A stretch of DNA of 51,512 nucleotides from Methylococcales bacterium (lineage in GTDB: Bacteria; Pseudomonadota; Gammaproteobacteria; Methylococcales; Methylomonadaceae). The translations under genes were made by a program, and so were the position numbers. Below the pieces are notes generated by a model. That model made no database searches and was not told the origin of the DNA. It saw only the letters and a list, made by a program, of their open reading frames with translations. The stretch covers positions 1 to 51,512 of the forward strand of contig JAPLRP010000058.1 of assembly GCA_026399095.1 (NCBI GenBank), given 5' to 3'. This document shows positions 36,812 through 47,029 of this stretch, in pieces; the stretch's first letter is position 1; the number at the start of each line of letters is the position of its first letter.

Positions 36812-38245
36812 ATGAAAAAAATACTTTTTGTTACCAGTGAAGCACATCCCTTAATTAAAACGGGAGGTCTTGCCGATGTTTGTGGTAGTTTGCCAAAAGC
36901 ATTAGCTGAATTATCTCAAGATATAAAGCTGATTATTCCCAATTATCAAGCGTTAAAAACCAGTGAGAATGTGCGTTTTATGTGCGCTATACGCGTCGAT
37001 AACCGAAACATTAATATTCTTGAAACGCGCATGCCTGATAGCCATGTTATTGTTTGGCTGGTTGATTATCCGGCATACTATAATTATCCTGGCAATCCCT
37101 ACGTAGATGAGCAAGGTGATTCATGGCCGAATAATGCAGAACGGTTTGGGTTATTTTGCCGTATTGCGGTGGAAGCGGCTATGGATAGAATTAATCAAGA
37201 CTGGAAGCCAGATGTAGTCCATTGTAATGATTGGCAAAGCGGTTTGGTACCGGCTTTACTTTCACTTGAAAATGATCGGCCATCAACTCTATTCACTATA
37301 CATAATATGGCTTATCAGGGCCTGTTTCCAGCAACGGCGGCAGCAAAATTAAATATCCCCGGACAATTATGGCATCCTGCGGGGCTTGAATTTCATGATA
37401 TGTTGTCATTTATTAAGGGTGGTTTGGTATATGCTGATTACATTACTACCGTTAGTCCAACCTACGCACATGAAATACAAACGGCTGAATTTGGTTATGG
37501 TCTTGAAGGCCTGTTAGATCATCGAAAAGAGTTTTTAGGTGGCATCATTAATGGCATTGATCTAGATCAGTGGGATGCTGAAAATGATACCTTGATAGCC
37601 CAAACTTACTCAGTGTCAACGCTTGATAAAAAAGAACTGAATAAGGCTGCATTACAAGTCAAATTTGCACTGCCAGTTAATGATCAGGTGCCTATTTTGG
37701 GCTTGATTGGTCGACTGGTAGAACAAAAAGGGATAGATCTGATTTTAGAATGTCTGCCCGAGATGATGGAAATGGATATGCAATTTGTATTGCTGGGTAG
37801 TGGTGATAAGGACTTTGAAAAACAGCTTAAAAAGTTGGCACTACTTTATCCCGATAAAATTGCAATCACTATTGGCTATGATGAAGCATTGGCACACCTT
37901 ATTGAAGCGGGTGCTGATATTTTCTTGATGCCTTCGCGTTTTGAGCCGTGTGGCTTGAACCAAATGTACAGTCAACGCTATGGGACTATTCCCATTGTCA
38001 GAAAAACCGGGGGCTTGGCGGATACGGTTACTGATACATTGCCTGAAACATTAGCTAATCAAACGGCAAGTGGCGTAGTCTTTAGCGAAGCAAGTTCAAG
38101 TGCTTTGCTGGAAGCTATAAAACGCACCCTAATTTTATATAGCATGCCTGATTATTGGAAAAAAATGCAGATAAATGCCATGAAAAAAGATTTTTCCTGG
38201 CAGCGAAGTGCTGAGCAGTATTTGTCGTTATATGAAAATATTTAG
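36812..38245 (+). CDS. glgA: Glycogen synthase (ADP-glucose)
   Basis: 477 residues, GT5. Extends alpha-1,4 chains from ADP-glucose. It has the N-terminal acceptor motif KTGGLADVCGSLPKAL (about 18-33), DVVHCNDWQSGLVPALL, IHNMAYQG and a C-terminal nucleotide-sugar domain with GLIGRLVEQKGIDL, PSRFEPCGLNQMYSQRYGT (about 375-393) and the second KTGGLADTV. Full length and intact. The ribosome site is weak. It is followed after 142 bases by the CBM21-EEP gene in the same orientation. Confidence 0.97.
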   Translation: MKKILFVTSEAHPLIKTGGLADVCGSLPKALAELSQDIKLIIPNYQALKTSENVRFMCAIRVDNRNINILETRMPDSHVIVWLVDYPAYYNYPGNPYVDEQGDSWPNNAERFGLFCRIAVEAAMDRINQDWKPDVVHCNDWQSGLVPALLSLENDRPSTLFTIHNMAYQGLFPATAAAKLNIPGQLWHPAGLEFHDMLSFIKGGLVYADYITTVSPTYAHEIQTAEFGYGLEGLLDHRKEFLGGIINGIDLDQWDAENDTLIAQTYSVSTLDKKELNKAALQVKFALPVNDQVPILGLIGRLVEQKGIDLILECLPEMMEMDMQFVLLGSGDKDFEKQLKKLALLYPDKIAITIGYDEALAHLIEAGADIFLMPSRFEPCGLNQMYSQRYGTIPIVRKTGGLADTVTDTLPETLANQTASGVVFSEASSSALLEAIKRTLILYSMPDYWKKMQINAMKKDFSWQRSAEQYLSLYENI

Positions 38246-38387
38246 TTAATTTTGTACAGCTCATTAACCTAAACAGTAAGATGTAGTGCAATTTATATAC
38301 TCATCATTTTCTTGTTTTTTTTTCGATGAATAGGATTTTTCAGGGTTATTGTTCTCGTCGTTTGCATTTTAGAAGTGGAGTCAGTAG

Positions 38388-39896
38388 ATGAATGAAATTC
38401 AATTGCTGTATGTTGAAAATGTAATTTCAAGAAAAAAAAGAGTGCTTCAACAGACATTGTCTTTTTTTATGCGGGTTGAAAACCTGAGTCACGAAAAACA
38501 ATGCGAAGTGGTTTGGGCAGGAGAAGATGGAAACTGGTTTACTCTGCAAGCTTATTATCACAGCACTTTGGCGTCGAATAAAGAATATTGGCGTGCTCAA
38601 ATAACCGTTCTTGGCTCAATTGCTAAATCACTCCCTGGCAATATTATTTTTGCCCTGCGTTATCAAGCGCAGGGCAAAGAGTATTGGGATAATAATGAAG
38701 GACTTAATTATTCCAGTCATGCTGACTCCGGCATTCGGGTTATTACAAATCAAGCGATACAGAATATTGGTTTTGAGAGTCGAATGCTTGATGGACTGAA
38801 ACAACTTGTTGTTGTCGTGTCTGTAAACCACTCCATTCAACCCAAAGCAGTTACAATTCACTGGACCACAGATAATTGGCGACACACACATAAAACTTCT
38901 TGCCATTTTAAAAGAAATTATTGGGAGGAAGCCGCAGGAGGCAGTCACGCCAGAAATCCAAATCAATACGGCTCAACTATTTGGCAAGGAATACTCAAAA
39001 TAGATAGCCCTTTTAAAGTGCAATATACAATTTCCTGTGAATGTGAGGATCAGGTTTTTTGGGATAATAATCAGGACAATAATTATTGTCTGACTCATGA
39101 TCCGTTACGGATTTTAATTCTTAACTTACATTGTTATCAAGAAGATAATCAAGATTACAAATTCTCACAAATAGCTAAAGCTATTAACGATCAACAGGCA
39201 GATATTATCTGTCTTCAAGAAGTAGCCGAGCCATGGAATGACGGGCATGGCGACTGGAACAGCAATTCGGCAAAAATTATCAATGATCGACTTAATCAAC
39301 CCTTTTATCTCTATACTGACTGGTCGCATAAGGGTTTTGATAAGTACCGTGAAGGTGTTGCCATCCTGAGTCGATACCCAATTTTAAATCATTCATCAAA
39401 ATATGTTTCAACCAGCCATAGTCATGACAGTATTCATTCCAGAAAGGTTGTAATGGCTCAAGTTGATGTTCCCTGCATGGGCTTGATTAATGTTTATTCG
39501 GCGCATTTAAGTTGGTGGGATGATGGTTTTTCAGAGCAATTTAAACGATTAAGTAAATGGGCATCTGATAACCATACAAAAGATGTCAAGGGTACGCTTT
39601 TATGTGGTGATTTTAATATTACTGCCGGTTCAGAAGGGTATAACTTGGTTGTTAACGGTAACGAATATGACGATCAGTTTTTAGCAGCCAATTCTCAGTG
39701 TGTGTTTGAAAAAATATTTAAAGTAAATGATCATCATTGGAAAGATATGCTCGCTGATGATTATCGCATCGATTATATTTTCATGAACAAATCAAGCGAG
39801 CTACGCATCACTTTAGGTAATGTATTGTTTACCGATGAAGATTATGGTCGAGTCTCCGATCATTGTGGCTATCTTATGATATTTGAACCTAAATAA
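38388..39896 (+). CDS. Double-CBM21 / endonuclease-exonuclease-phosphatase fusion protein
   Basis: 502 residues, with GGAG 8 bases before the ATG. Two starch/glycogen-binding modules of CBM21 type come first: one at about 20-120 (FMRVENLSHEKQCEVVWAGE, then LPGNIIFALRYQ and YWDNNEGLNY) and one at about 135-240 (VTIHWTTDNWR, then VFWDNNQDNNY). Each ends with the (Y/F)WDNNxxxNY signature. An EEP-fold domain follows (about 245-500) with the metal Glu in ADIICLQEVAEPW, RKVVMAQVDV, YSAHLSWW, CGDFNITAGSEGY and the terminal DYRIDYIF...VSDHCGY. The EEP superfamily cleaves phosphodiester or phosphate bonds in nucleic acids, inositides or sphingomyelin. There is no signal peptide, so it should act in the cytoplasm on or near glycogen. 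The substrate is unknown. Domains are seen directly; function is inferred. Confidence 0.8.
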   Translation: MNEIQLLYVENVISRKKRVLQQTLSFFMRVENLSHEKQCEVVWAGEDGNWFTLQAYYHSTLASNKEYWRAQITVLGSIAKSLPGNIIFALRYQAQGKEYWDNNEGLNYSSHADSGIRVITNQAIQNIGFESRMLDGLKQLVVVVSVNHSIQPKAVTIHWTTDNWRHTHKTSCHFKRNYWEEAAGGSHARNPNQYGSTIWQGILKIDSPFKVQYTISCECEDQVFWDNNQDNNYCLTHDPLRILILNLHCYQEDNQDYKFSQIAKAINDQQADIICLQEVAEPWNDGHGDWNSNSAKIINDRLNQPFYLYTDWSHKGFDKYREGVAILSRYPILNHSSKYVSTSHSHDSIHSRKVVMAQVDVPCMGLINVYSAHLSWWDDGFSEQFKRLSKWASDNHTKDVKGTLLCGDFNITAGSEGYNLVVNGNEYDDQFLAANSQCVFEKIFKVNDHHWKDMLADDYRIDYIFMNKSSELRITLGNVLFTDEDYGRVSDHCGYLMIFEPK

Positions 39897-39981
39897 AGAT
39901 CTGGGGTTGTGTTGGTTGTAATCTGATATTTCCGAAGACACCCTCAACATCATTAAAACTTTACCAAGAAAAGGATATAAC

Positions 39982-41577
39982 ATGCCAATAGCAGAACACT
40001 ATGCAATGCCCATTCATGGGGATTTAGGCGGCTATTTTCAGAGAGTAAATGATTTTAATGAAAAATTTAATGTCCGTTGGGGAAAAATTGAGTTTGATGT
40101 GTTTTACGGTATCCAGGCAAATGTAAAAGTTATTATTAAGGTTTATCGCGATCACGGTTTATGTGAAACTTATATTGTTGACACTGATGCTTTTGATGTC
40201 CAATGGGATCGGCATAAGCGTAATACACGCGATTTTTACATCTTGCCCTTTTCAAATAATTTTGGTGCTATCAACTGTATTAAGATTTCTTATATCATTC
40301 ATCTAAATGATTGCTCTATACCTTCTCAAAATGAATACATTTTTATGGATAGGTATCAAGCACATGATGGTCATCAGCAGTACCGAAAGATTAACGGTGA
40401 TTGGTCAACGCCTAATAATTATCGAACTTATGAGCTCAATGCTGCTGAATTACAGACTGATGTCGATTGGTACAATCATCATTTTGAATCCTTAAACCTT
40501 ATTCCAAAGTTTACCAAAGGTCAGCAATACCATCCGTATCATCCCAAACGTTATCTTCATGACCATATAGATAAAGTGATTCGTAGTAAATGGGAAAATC
40601 CTGGTCGCTTGTCTACCATTAAAGTTAGTGTTGACTGTATTGACGATTCTGATTTTATTTCTCATTTGATTCATGCCAGTCATCAAGGTGTTTTGGTTCA
40701 GTGTGTTGTTGACTGGCGCAAGATGACGTTAACAAACAGTCATAATTACGCACGTTTAAAGCAAGCAAGAATTGAGTTAATCGGAGTCTTTTGCACGCCT
40801 CGGCATCACCTTATTGAGGTTGAACCGGATATGCATACTAAATTTGTAATATTTAATGATGAAGACTGCATACTGGGTTCGTTTAATATTACTTTTGATC
40901 GCTGGTGGGCGAATTGGGAGTCCGGGATGACCTTTCACTCGAAAGGTGTTTGTCGATTATTGGATAATATATTTCAGAGTCAACGCGGCGGGGTTAATCA
41001 AAAATATGGCATTGATCCCTTAAGTCATTTTAATTTGCTTTATACCTTTGGCAGGCAAATGATGTTAAATGGTAAGCCTTATCGTCCGCATCATGCTATT
41101 TTGGCTGAAATTCATCATGCACACCATTCAATTAAACTGAGTTTGTTTTTAATGGGTGATTTGCTGGGAGAGCATCATGATAGTGTTGTCGAGGCCTTGA
41201 TACATGCAAAAAACAGAGGGGTTTATGTACATGTTCTTTTTAACGGGCATTTGGCGAGGCAAGGTCGTATTGGCGTTCAAAGGTCAATGGTAGATGAGCT
41301 TAACCGGCCCTTATTACCTGCCGTGCAACGTCTAAAAGATGCCGGTATTTCAGTGGGATTGGTGTATGGACAAGATGATCACCCTGTGCCTTATTCGCCG
41401 ATTCATTCTAAATATTGTATTATTGATAACTCCATTGTTATGGAGGGCAGTTTTAATTGGTACAACACGTCGGTCTTTTCTCACGATCTGCTTGTTGTAG
41501 TCAATAATTATCATGTTGCTCAGCCTTATCTTTATGAATTTGATCAAATACAGAAATCTTTCAGGGTTTATTATTAA
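39982..41577 (+). CDS. Phospholipase-D-fold protein, two HKD motifs
   Basis: 531 residues, with AAGGAT before the ATG. Residues 1 to about 165 form a beta-rich domain I do not recognise (WGKIEFDVFYGIQANVKVII...). The rest holds two PLD half-sites: MHTKFVIFNDEDCILGSFN near 283 (Asn where the motif has Asp, so HxKx4N) and a canonical IHSKYCIIDNSIVMEGSFNW near 473 (HxKx4D). The superfamily includes cardiolipin synthases, nucleases and phospholipases, all using a phospho-His intermediate. No signal peptide or TM anchor is seen, which argues against a cardiolipin synthase. It follows the CBM21-EEP gene by 85 bases on the same strand, so the two phosphodiesterase-like enzymes are probably co-expressed behind glgBA. 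Substrate unknown. Confidence 0.8.
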   Translation: MPIAEHYAMPIHGDLGGYFQRVNDFNEKFNVRWGKIEFDVFYGIQANVKVIIKVYRDHGLCETYIVDTDAFDVQWDRHKRNTRDFYILPFSNNFGAINCIKISYIIHLNDCSIPSQNEYIFMDRYQAHDGHQQYRKINGDWSTPNNYRTYELNAAELQTDVDWYNHHFESLNLIPKFTKGQQYHPYHPKRYLHDHIDKVIRSKWENPGRLSTIKVSVDCIDDSDFISHLIHASHQGVLVQCVVDWRKMTLTNSHNYARLKQARIELIGVFCTPRHHLIEVEPDMHTKFVIFNDEDCILGSFNITFDRWWANWESGMTFHSKGVCRLLDNIFQSQRGGVNQKYGIDPLSHFNLLYTFGRQMMLNGKPYRPHHAILAEIHHAHHSIKLSLFLMGDLLGEHHDSVVEALIHAKNRGVYVHVLFNGHLARQGRIGVQRSMVDELNRPLLPAVQRLKDAGISVGLVYGQDDHPVPYSPIHSKYCIIDNSIVMEGSFNWYNTSVFSHDLLVVVNNYHVAQPYLYEFDQIQKSFRVYY

Positions 41578-41761
41578 TCCTTATAATCAATATATTGAAC
41601 AGAAATGCATGATTTGATTATAAGAGTTCTTTAAAAGATTGGTGTATTAGAGAGTTATCTTTATTTCTTTTCTAATTGACCCATTATGGTGAAATTTGTA
41701 GGAGTGTTTTAAGGTGATAGCATTTAAAAATGCTGTAGTTATTATATAAAGTATAATTCCC

Positions 41762-41789
41762 TTGCTAAATTTGGATAAGTGTTTATAAT
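41762..41789 (+). promoter_or_regulatory. Promoter of the initiator tRNA / rimP operon
   Basis: TTGCTA (41762-41767), a 16-base spacer and a perfect TATAAT (41784-41789), placing the transcript start about 7 bases before the tRNA at 41803. Confidence 0.75.
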
Positions 41790-41802
41790 GTCCTAAATCA
41801 AT

Positions 41803-41879
<77 letters not shown>

Positions 41880-41887
41880 TATTTTAG

Positions 41888-41908
41888 AACCCCTTTTAGG
41901 GGTTTTTT
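41888..41908 (+). terminator. Terminator after initiator tRNA
   Basis: AACCCC (41888-41893), 5-base loop, GGGGTT (41899-41904), then Ts. Nine bases after the tRNA. Confidence 0.85.
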
Positions 41909-41958
41909 ATTTTCTGGGCCTCGGTTATTTGGGAGGCTTAAAATTAGATTGTTTATGG

Positions 41959-41982
41959 AAGAGCCTTTGGCTCTTTTTTTTT
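41959..41982 (+). terminator. Second hairpin with T run in the rimP leader
   Basis: AAGAGCC, loop TTT, GGCTCTT, then a T run, ending 27 bases before the rimP start codon. As a second intrinsic terminator in the same leader it is placed like an attenuator controlling entry into rimP-nusA-infB. NusA itself could be the effector (inference). Confidence 0.75.
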
Positions 41983-42009
41983 GTGCAAAAATTTTAAAGT
42001 GAGGAAACC

Positions 42010-42495
42010 ATGAAGCAGGCTCCTGAACATTTGGTTAACTTAATAGAGCCAATTGTTGAAGGATTAGGTTATGAGTGTGTTGGCATAGACTATAATCCAC
42101 ATCCACAGCATGGTTTGTTAAGAGTTTATATTGATAGTGAAAATGGAATTCTGGTTGAAGATTGCACTAAAGTCAGTCACCAAATCAGTGGTGTTCTGGA
42201 TGTGGAAGATCCTATACAAGGTAATTATCAATTGGAAGTTTCTTCTCCAGGCGCAGATAGACCTTTTTTTAAAGTAAGTCAGTTTGAACAATTTATTGAT
42301 GGAAATGTACTTGTAAATTTATTTAAAGCTATTGGCGGTAGAAGAAAAATTACTGGTCTGATAAAGAAAGTTGAAGGTGATGTTATTACGCTTCAAGATG
42401 GTGAGCAAATATATGAAGTGCCATTTGACGCTATGAGTAAAGCGCGTTTGGTGCCAGAATACTTAATCGAAAAAGGAGGCCGCGGTGGCAAATAA
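42010..42495 (+). CDS. rimP: Ribosome maturation factor RimP
   Basis: 161 residues. Needed to assemble the 30S subunit around S12. It has an N-terminal alpha/beta domain ([20 protein letters not shown]...[45 protein letters not shown]) and a C-terminal SH3-like domain (about 90-155). GAGG precedes the ATG. Its end overlaps the nusA start by 11 bases. Confidence 0.96.
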   Translation: MKQAPEHLVNLIEPIVEGLGYECVGIDYNPHPQHGLLRVYIDSENGILVEDCTKVSHQISGVLDVEDPIQGNYQLEVSSPGADRPFFKVSQFEQFIDGNVLVNLFKAIGGRRKITGLIKKVEGDVITLQDGEQIYEVPFDAMSKARLVPEYLIEKGGRGGK

Positions 42496-43984
42496 AGAAA
42501 TTTTGTTAGTAGTTGAGGTTTTTTCTAATGAAAGAGAAATTGAAAAGGAAGTTGTTTTTCAGGCGATAGAGTCAGCATTAGAAGCCGCTACAATTAAGCG
42601 ACACACTAACCCAATTAAAGCTCGCGTTGCTATTGATAGAAAGTCAGGGGATTACATCACCTACAGGCAATGGGACGTAGTTGATGTGAACTTAAGTTGT
42701 GACGGTGATGTTGAGTTTCCAACTACTCAAGTATTATTAGAAGTAGCCAGGCTTGACGATCCAGCCATTCAAATTGGTGGTGTAGTTGAGGACGAAATTG
42801 AGTCTGTAGACTTTGGACGAATTGCAGCTCAAACTGCAAAACAGGTTATCATCCATAAGGTCAGAGAAGCCGAACGCAGTAAAATTGTTGAAGCTTATAG
42901 AAGTCGTGTAGGTGAACTTATTACTGGAATTGTTAAGCGTATTGAAAAAGGGAGTGTTTATTTAGATTTGGGCGGCCATGTGGAAGCCTATATTGCTAAA
43001 GAAGATATGATTCCTCGTGAGGCAATTCGTATTGGCGATCGAATTAGAGGATACTTAAAAGATGTTCGGTCAGAACCTCGTGGTCCACAATTGTTTGTTA
43101 GCCGAACAGCGCCTGAATTATTAATAGCATTATTTCGACTGGAAGTGCCAGAAGTGGGAGAGGGACTTATTTCTGTTATCGGAGCAGCACGCGATCCAGG
43201 TTCCAGAGCTAAGTTGGCAGTAAAGAGTAATGATCCCCGATTAGATCCGGTAGGTGCTTGTGTTGGCATGAGAGGATCTAGAGTCCAGTCTGTGACCAAT
43301 GAACTTGCTGGTGAACGCGTTGATATTATTCTTTGGAATTCAAGTGAAGCCCAATTTGTCATTAATGCAATGTCACCCGCTGAAATTCATTCTATAGTTG
43401 TAGATGAAGACAAGCATAGTATGGATCTTGCAGTAAACTCTGATAATCTGTCGCAAGCTATTGGTAGAGGCGGTCAAAATGTTCGTTTGGCAAGTCAGCT
43501 AACTGGATGGGAATTGAATGTAATTGACGCTTCAAAAGCAGAACAAAATGCTGAGGCTGAAGTAGGAAAAATTAAACAATTATTTATTGACCAGTTGGAT
43601 GTAGATGAAGATATAGCTCTTATTCTGGCTGAAGAAGGCTTTATCAGCGTAGAAGAAATTGCTTATGTTCCTGTCAGTGAAATGCTTGAAATTGAAGGGT
43701 TTGATGAAGACTTGGTTAATGAATTAAGAAGCCGAGCTAAAGATGCTTTGTTGATTAGTGCAATTGCAATGGAAGAGAAAATCGATTCAGCAAAGCCTGC
43801 AGAGGAATTGCTTGAAATGGAAGGCATGGATACTGATTTAGCATACGATTTGGCAAGTCAAGGTATTATTACGATGGAAGATTTAGCAGAGCAATCGGTT
43901 GATGATTTGTTGATTTTTTCAGGCATGAATGAAGAGCGGGCTGCAAAGTTAATTATGAAGGCGCGTGAGCCTTGGTTTGCTTAA
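42485..43984 (+). CDS. nusA: Transcription termination/antitermination factor NusA
   Basis: 499 residues from a GTG (42485), with a strong GGAGG just upstream inside rimP. N-terminal RNA-polymerase-binding domain (about 1-125), S1 domain (about 130-200, [20 protein letters not shown]), two KH domains ([20 protein letters not shown] near 257-276 and [20 protein letters not shown] near 322-341), then two C-terminal acidic repeats (about 365-425 and 440-497) as in E. coli. It binds polymerase and nut-type RNA and influences pausing and termination. Confidence 0.97.
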   Translation: MANKEILLVVEVFSNEREIEKEVVFQAIESALEAATIKRHTNPIKARVAIDRKSGDYITYRQWDVVDVNLSCDGDVEFPTTQVLLEVARLDDPAIQIGGVVEDEIESVDFGRIAAQTAKQVIIHKVREAERSKIVEAYRSRVGELITGIVKRIEKGSVYLDLGGHVEAYIAKEDMIPREAIRIGDRIRGYLKDVRSEPRGPQLFVSRTAPELLIALFRLEVPEVGEGLISVIGAARDPGSRAKLAVKSNDPRLDPVGACVGMRGSRVQSVTNELAGERVDIILWNSSEAQFVINAMSPAEIHSIVVDEDKHSMDLAVNSDNLSQAIGRGGQNVRLASQLTGWELNVIDASKAEQNAEAEVGKIKQLFIDQLDVDEDIALILAEEGFISVEEIAYVPVSEMLEIEGFDEDLVNELRSRAKDALLISAIAMEEKIDSAKPAEELLEMEGMDTDLAYDLASQGIITMEDLAEQSVDDLLIFSGMNEERAAKLIMKAREPWFA

Positions 43985-44014
43985 GGCACATAGCGAGTAA
44001 GTAAGGGTGAAAAA

Positions 44015-46651
44015 ATGAGCGATAAAACAGTACAACAATTGGCAGAGATAGTAAAAATACCTCTGGAACGATTATTAGAGCAGTTAAAAGAAGCAGGATT
44101 ATCTGCAAGTGCACCTGATGATTTAATTAATGAAGATGAAAAAATGCAATTGCTTGCGCACTTGCGTAAGCGCCATGGCAAAGATGAAGGCGAAAACACT
44201 AGTTCTCCTAGGCGAGTTACTTTAGAGCGCAGAAAAGTAACGGAAATAAAGCAGGCAACCATGCCTGGTAGTTCCACTAAAACCATTAGTGTTGAAGTGC
44301 GTAAAAAGAAAACTTATATTAAGCGCAGTGAAGCAGAAGATATTGATTTGCATAAAAAAGAAGATTTATTGCCTCCGATTTTAGTTGAGTCTAAAAAGAC
44401 AGAAGAAGTGCATTTAGCTCAACCCGAAAAAATTACCCCTATTGAAGTTAGCGAGACTGTTATCGAATTAACTCAAGTTGTTGAAGAGCTTGAGGATGAG
44501 TCTGAGAAATTTGAAGAGGAAGTTCTTGATGTTTTAGCAGCTGAAATTGAGCCTGATGATGCAATTGAATCACAAGCGAAATTTGAAGCTTTAAAAATAA
44601 AAGAAGAAAAGAAAATCAAGCAAGAAAAATCGATCAAAACCAAAGAAGCTGACGAAGCCAGAAAAAAACAGCAAGAAAAGGAAAGTCGTCTTGAAGAATC
44701 GATCAGAAAAAATGCTGACAAAGTTAGGCAACAGGCTGCTGTAAAGCAGGAAACGTTGCATAGAAAAAATCAGGAGGAAGGTTCGCGTCCATCAGGGAAA
44801 GATAAAAGAGGGAAGAAAAAAGGTAAACAACCTCAGCGCAGTAATGTGCAATCTGATGGTAAGCATCAATTTGAGATGCCCGTTACGCCAATAATTAAAG
44901 AGGTAACAATACCAGAAATGATTATTGTGTCTGATTTAGCTCAGAAAATGAGTGTTAAAGCAGCATTAGTCATAAAGCACCTTATGAAGTTAGGCATTAT
45001 GGCCACCATCAATCAAAGTATCGATCAAGATACAGCGGTAATTTTGGTTGAGGAAATGGGACACAAAGCGATTATGCAAAGCGACGATGATCTTGAGCAA
45101 GAAATGCTTGCTGAAGCCCAAGTTGAAGATAATCGCATAGAATTACCACGGGCTCCAATTGTTACTATCATGGGGCACGTTGATCACGGTAAAACATCAT
45201 TATTGGATTATATTCGTAAAACGCGTGTTGCCGCAGGTGAGGCGGGCGGTATAACTCAGCACATTGGTGCTTATCAGGTTAAAACTGATCATGGTGCGGT
45301 GACATTTTTAGATACACCTGGCCATGCTGCTTTTACTGCCATGAGAGCTAGAGGAGCTGATATTACAGATGTCGTTATTGTTGTAGTTGCAGCTGACGAT
45401 GGTGTTATGCCTCAAACAAAAGAAGCTGTTGAGCATGCAAAAGCAGCTAACGTACCCATTATTGTAGCGATTAACAAGATTGATAAGCCCGATGCAAACC
45501 CTGATAAAGTTATGCAAGAGTTATCCGTCATTAATGTTCTTGCTGAAGAGTGGGGTGGTGATGTGCAGTTTCTCAAGATTTCAGCAAAAACAGGTGAAGG
45601 CATTGATGAATTGATTGAAGCCTTAATTGTTCAAACTGAAATTTTAGAATTAAAAGCGCCTATTGAAGGTGCTGCATCAGGTCTCGTAATTGAGTCAAGA
45701 CTGGACAAAGGTCGTGGTGCTGTTGCAACAATCATGGTTCAAAAAGGCACCTTGGAAAGCGGTCAAATGGTCTTGTGTGGTCAAGAATATGGCCGTGTTC
45801 GAGCAATGTTTAACGAAAATGGCAAGGCCATTAAAGAAGCGGGCCCTTGTGTGCCAGTTGAAATACTTGGTTTATCAGGTACGCCGAATGCAGGTGACGA
45901 GTTCTTGGTCGTGCAAAATGAGCGTATTGCTAAAGATTTGGCAAAACATCGTGAAGATCGTAAGAAATTCACAAAACATGCAGCAGAGCGCGCTTCCAAG
46001 CTGGATGAGGTGTTTTCCAGAATGGCTACTGGCGAGCTTGCCTGTGTAAATCTGGTTATTAAAACTGATGTGCAAGGTAGCTTGGAGGCATTACGAGGCT
46101 CTTTGGTTGCCTTATCAAATGAAGAAGTGGAGGTTAAGGTTATTTTTGGTGGCGTCGGCGGTATCAATGAAGGCGATGCAAATCTGGCTTTAGCCTCAGG
46201 TGCAATTTTGATTGGCTTTAATGTCCGTGCAGATGCGACAGCTAGAAAGCTGATTGAAGAAAAAAATATTGACCTTCATTACTATAGTGTTATTTATGAT
46301 GCTATTGATGAAGTTAAAAAAGCTATTAGCGGTATGCTGGCGCCAGAAATTAAAGAACAAATTGTCGGTCTTGCTGAAGTTCGTGATGTTTTCAAATCAC
46401 CAAAATTTGGTGCAATTGCCGGCTGTATGGTTATAGACGGTTTTGTTAAGAGAAACTTACCTATTCGTGTATTGCGTGAAAACGTGGTCATTTATGAAGG
46501 TCAGTTAGAATCTTTACGACGTTTTAAAGATGATGCAGCTGAAGTAAAAATGGGCATGGAATGTGGTATCGGCGTAAAGAACTACAACGATGTTAAGCCT
46601 GGAGACCAAATCGAAGTATTTGAACGCATAGAAATTAAACGGGAGCTTTAG
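44015..46651 (+). CDS. infB: Translation initiation factor IF-2
   Basis: 878 residues, the long gammaproteobacterial form. It has a small N-terminal IF2_N domain ([20 protein letters not shown]), a long charged Glu/Lys-rich linker (about 60-290), a second IF2_N-like domain (about 295-350) and the GTPase with G1 GHVDHGKT (about 387-394), G2 [12 protein letters not shown]3 DTPGHAAFT and G4 NKID. C-terminal domains for fMet-tRNA binding follow. It brings initiator tRNA to the 30S subunit. rbfA starts 3 bases after its stop. Confidence 0.98.
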   Translation: MSDKTVQQLAEIVKIPLERLLEQLKEAGLSASAPDDLINEDEKMQLLAHLRKRHGKDEGENTSSPRRVTLERRKVTEIKQATMPGSSTKTISVEVRKKKTYIKRSEAEDIDLHKKEDLLPPILVESKKTEEVHLAQPEKITPIEVSETVIELTQVVEELEDESEKFEEEVLDVLAAEIEPDDAIESQAKFEALKIKEEKKIKQEKSIKTKEADEARKKQQEKESRLEESIRKNADKVRQQAAVKQETLHRKNQEEGSRPSGKDKRGKKKGKQPQRSNVQSDGKHQFEMPVTPIIKEVTIPEMIIVSDLAQKMSVKAALVIKHLMKLGIMATINQSIDQDTAVILVEEMGHKAIMQSDDDLEQEMLAEAQVEDNRIELPRAPIVTIMGHVDHGKTSLLDYIRKTRVAAGEAGGITQHIGAYQVKTDHGAVTFLDTPGHAAFTAMRARGADITDVVIVVVAADDGVMPQTKEAVEHAKAANVPIIVAINKIDKPDANPDKVMQELSVINVLAEEWGGDVQFLKISAKTGEGIDELIEALIVQTEILELKAPIEGAASGLVIESRLDKGRGAVATIMVQKGTLESGQMVLCGQEYGRVRAMFNENGKAIKEAGPCVPVEILGLSGTPNAGDEFLVVQNERIAKDLAKHREDRKKFTKHAAERASKLDEVFSRMATGELACVNLVIKTDVQGSLEALRGSLVALSNEEVEVKVIFGGVGGINEGDANLALASGAILIGFNVRADATARKLIEEKNIDLHYYSVIYDAIDEVKKAISGMLAPEIKEQIVGLAEVRDVFKSPKFGAIAGCMVIDGFVKRNLPIRVLRENVVIYEGQLESLRRFKDDAAEVKMGMECGIGVKNYNDVKPGDQIEVFERIEIKREL

Positions 46652-46654
46652 TTT

Positions 46655-47029
46655 ATGGCAAACGAATTTGGTCGTAATGCCCGCGTTTCATCCCAGATGC
46701 AAAAAGAGTTGTCTTTGATTTTTCAACGCGATATCGATGATTCCAGATTAGGTTTTATTACAATCAATGAAGTTGTGGTAACTAAAGACCTCGCAGTTGC
46801 AAAAGTTTATGTTACTGTGTTGAATGTTGATGATCTTGGTAAGCGCGCTAATGTCAAATTATTAAATGAATTGTCGCCGATTATTCGGCATCAATTAGCA
46901 AAAAGAATGCGCCTAAGGCATATTTCTGAATTACGCTTTTACTATGATGATTCATTTGATACCGGTATGCGAGTTGCAGAGTTATTAAGCGAAGTAGGTA
47001 TACACGGAAAGGATAAGTCTGATTCATGA
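46655..47029 (+). CDS. rbfA: Ribosome-binding factor A
   Basis: 124 residues, KH-like fold. Binds the 30S subunit near helix 1 of 16S rRNA and is required at low temperature. Family pattern: RVSSQMQKELSLIFQRDIDD, VTKDLAVAKVYVTVL, LRHISELRFYYDDSFD. GGGAG precedes the ATG. Its stop overlaps the truB ATG (ATGA). Confidence 0.96.
   Translation: MANEFGRNARVSSQMQKELSLIFQRDIDDSRLGFITINEVVVTKDLAVAKVYVTVLNVDDLGKRANVKLLNELSPIIRHQLAKRMRLRHISELRFYYDDSFDTGMRVAELLSEVGIHGKDKSDS

Noticed and set aside
44473-44721. Ser-rich minus-strand open frame opposite infB
   Set aside because: It is the antisense shadow of the Glu/Lys-rich linker of IF-2, with no start signals of its own.
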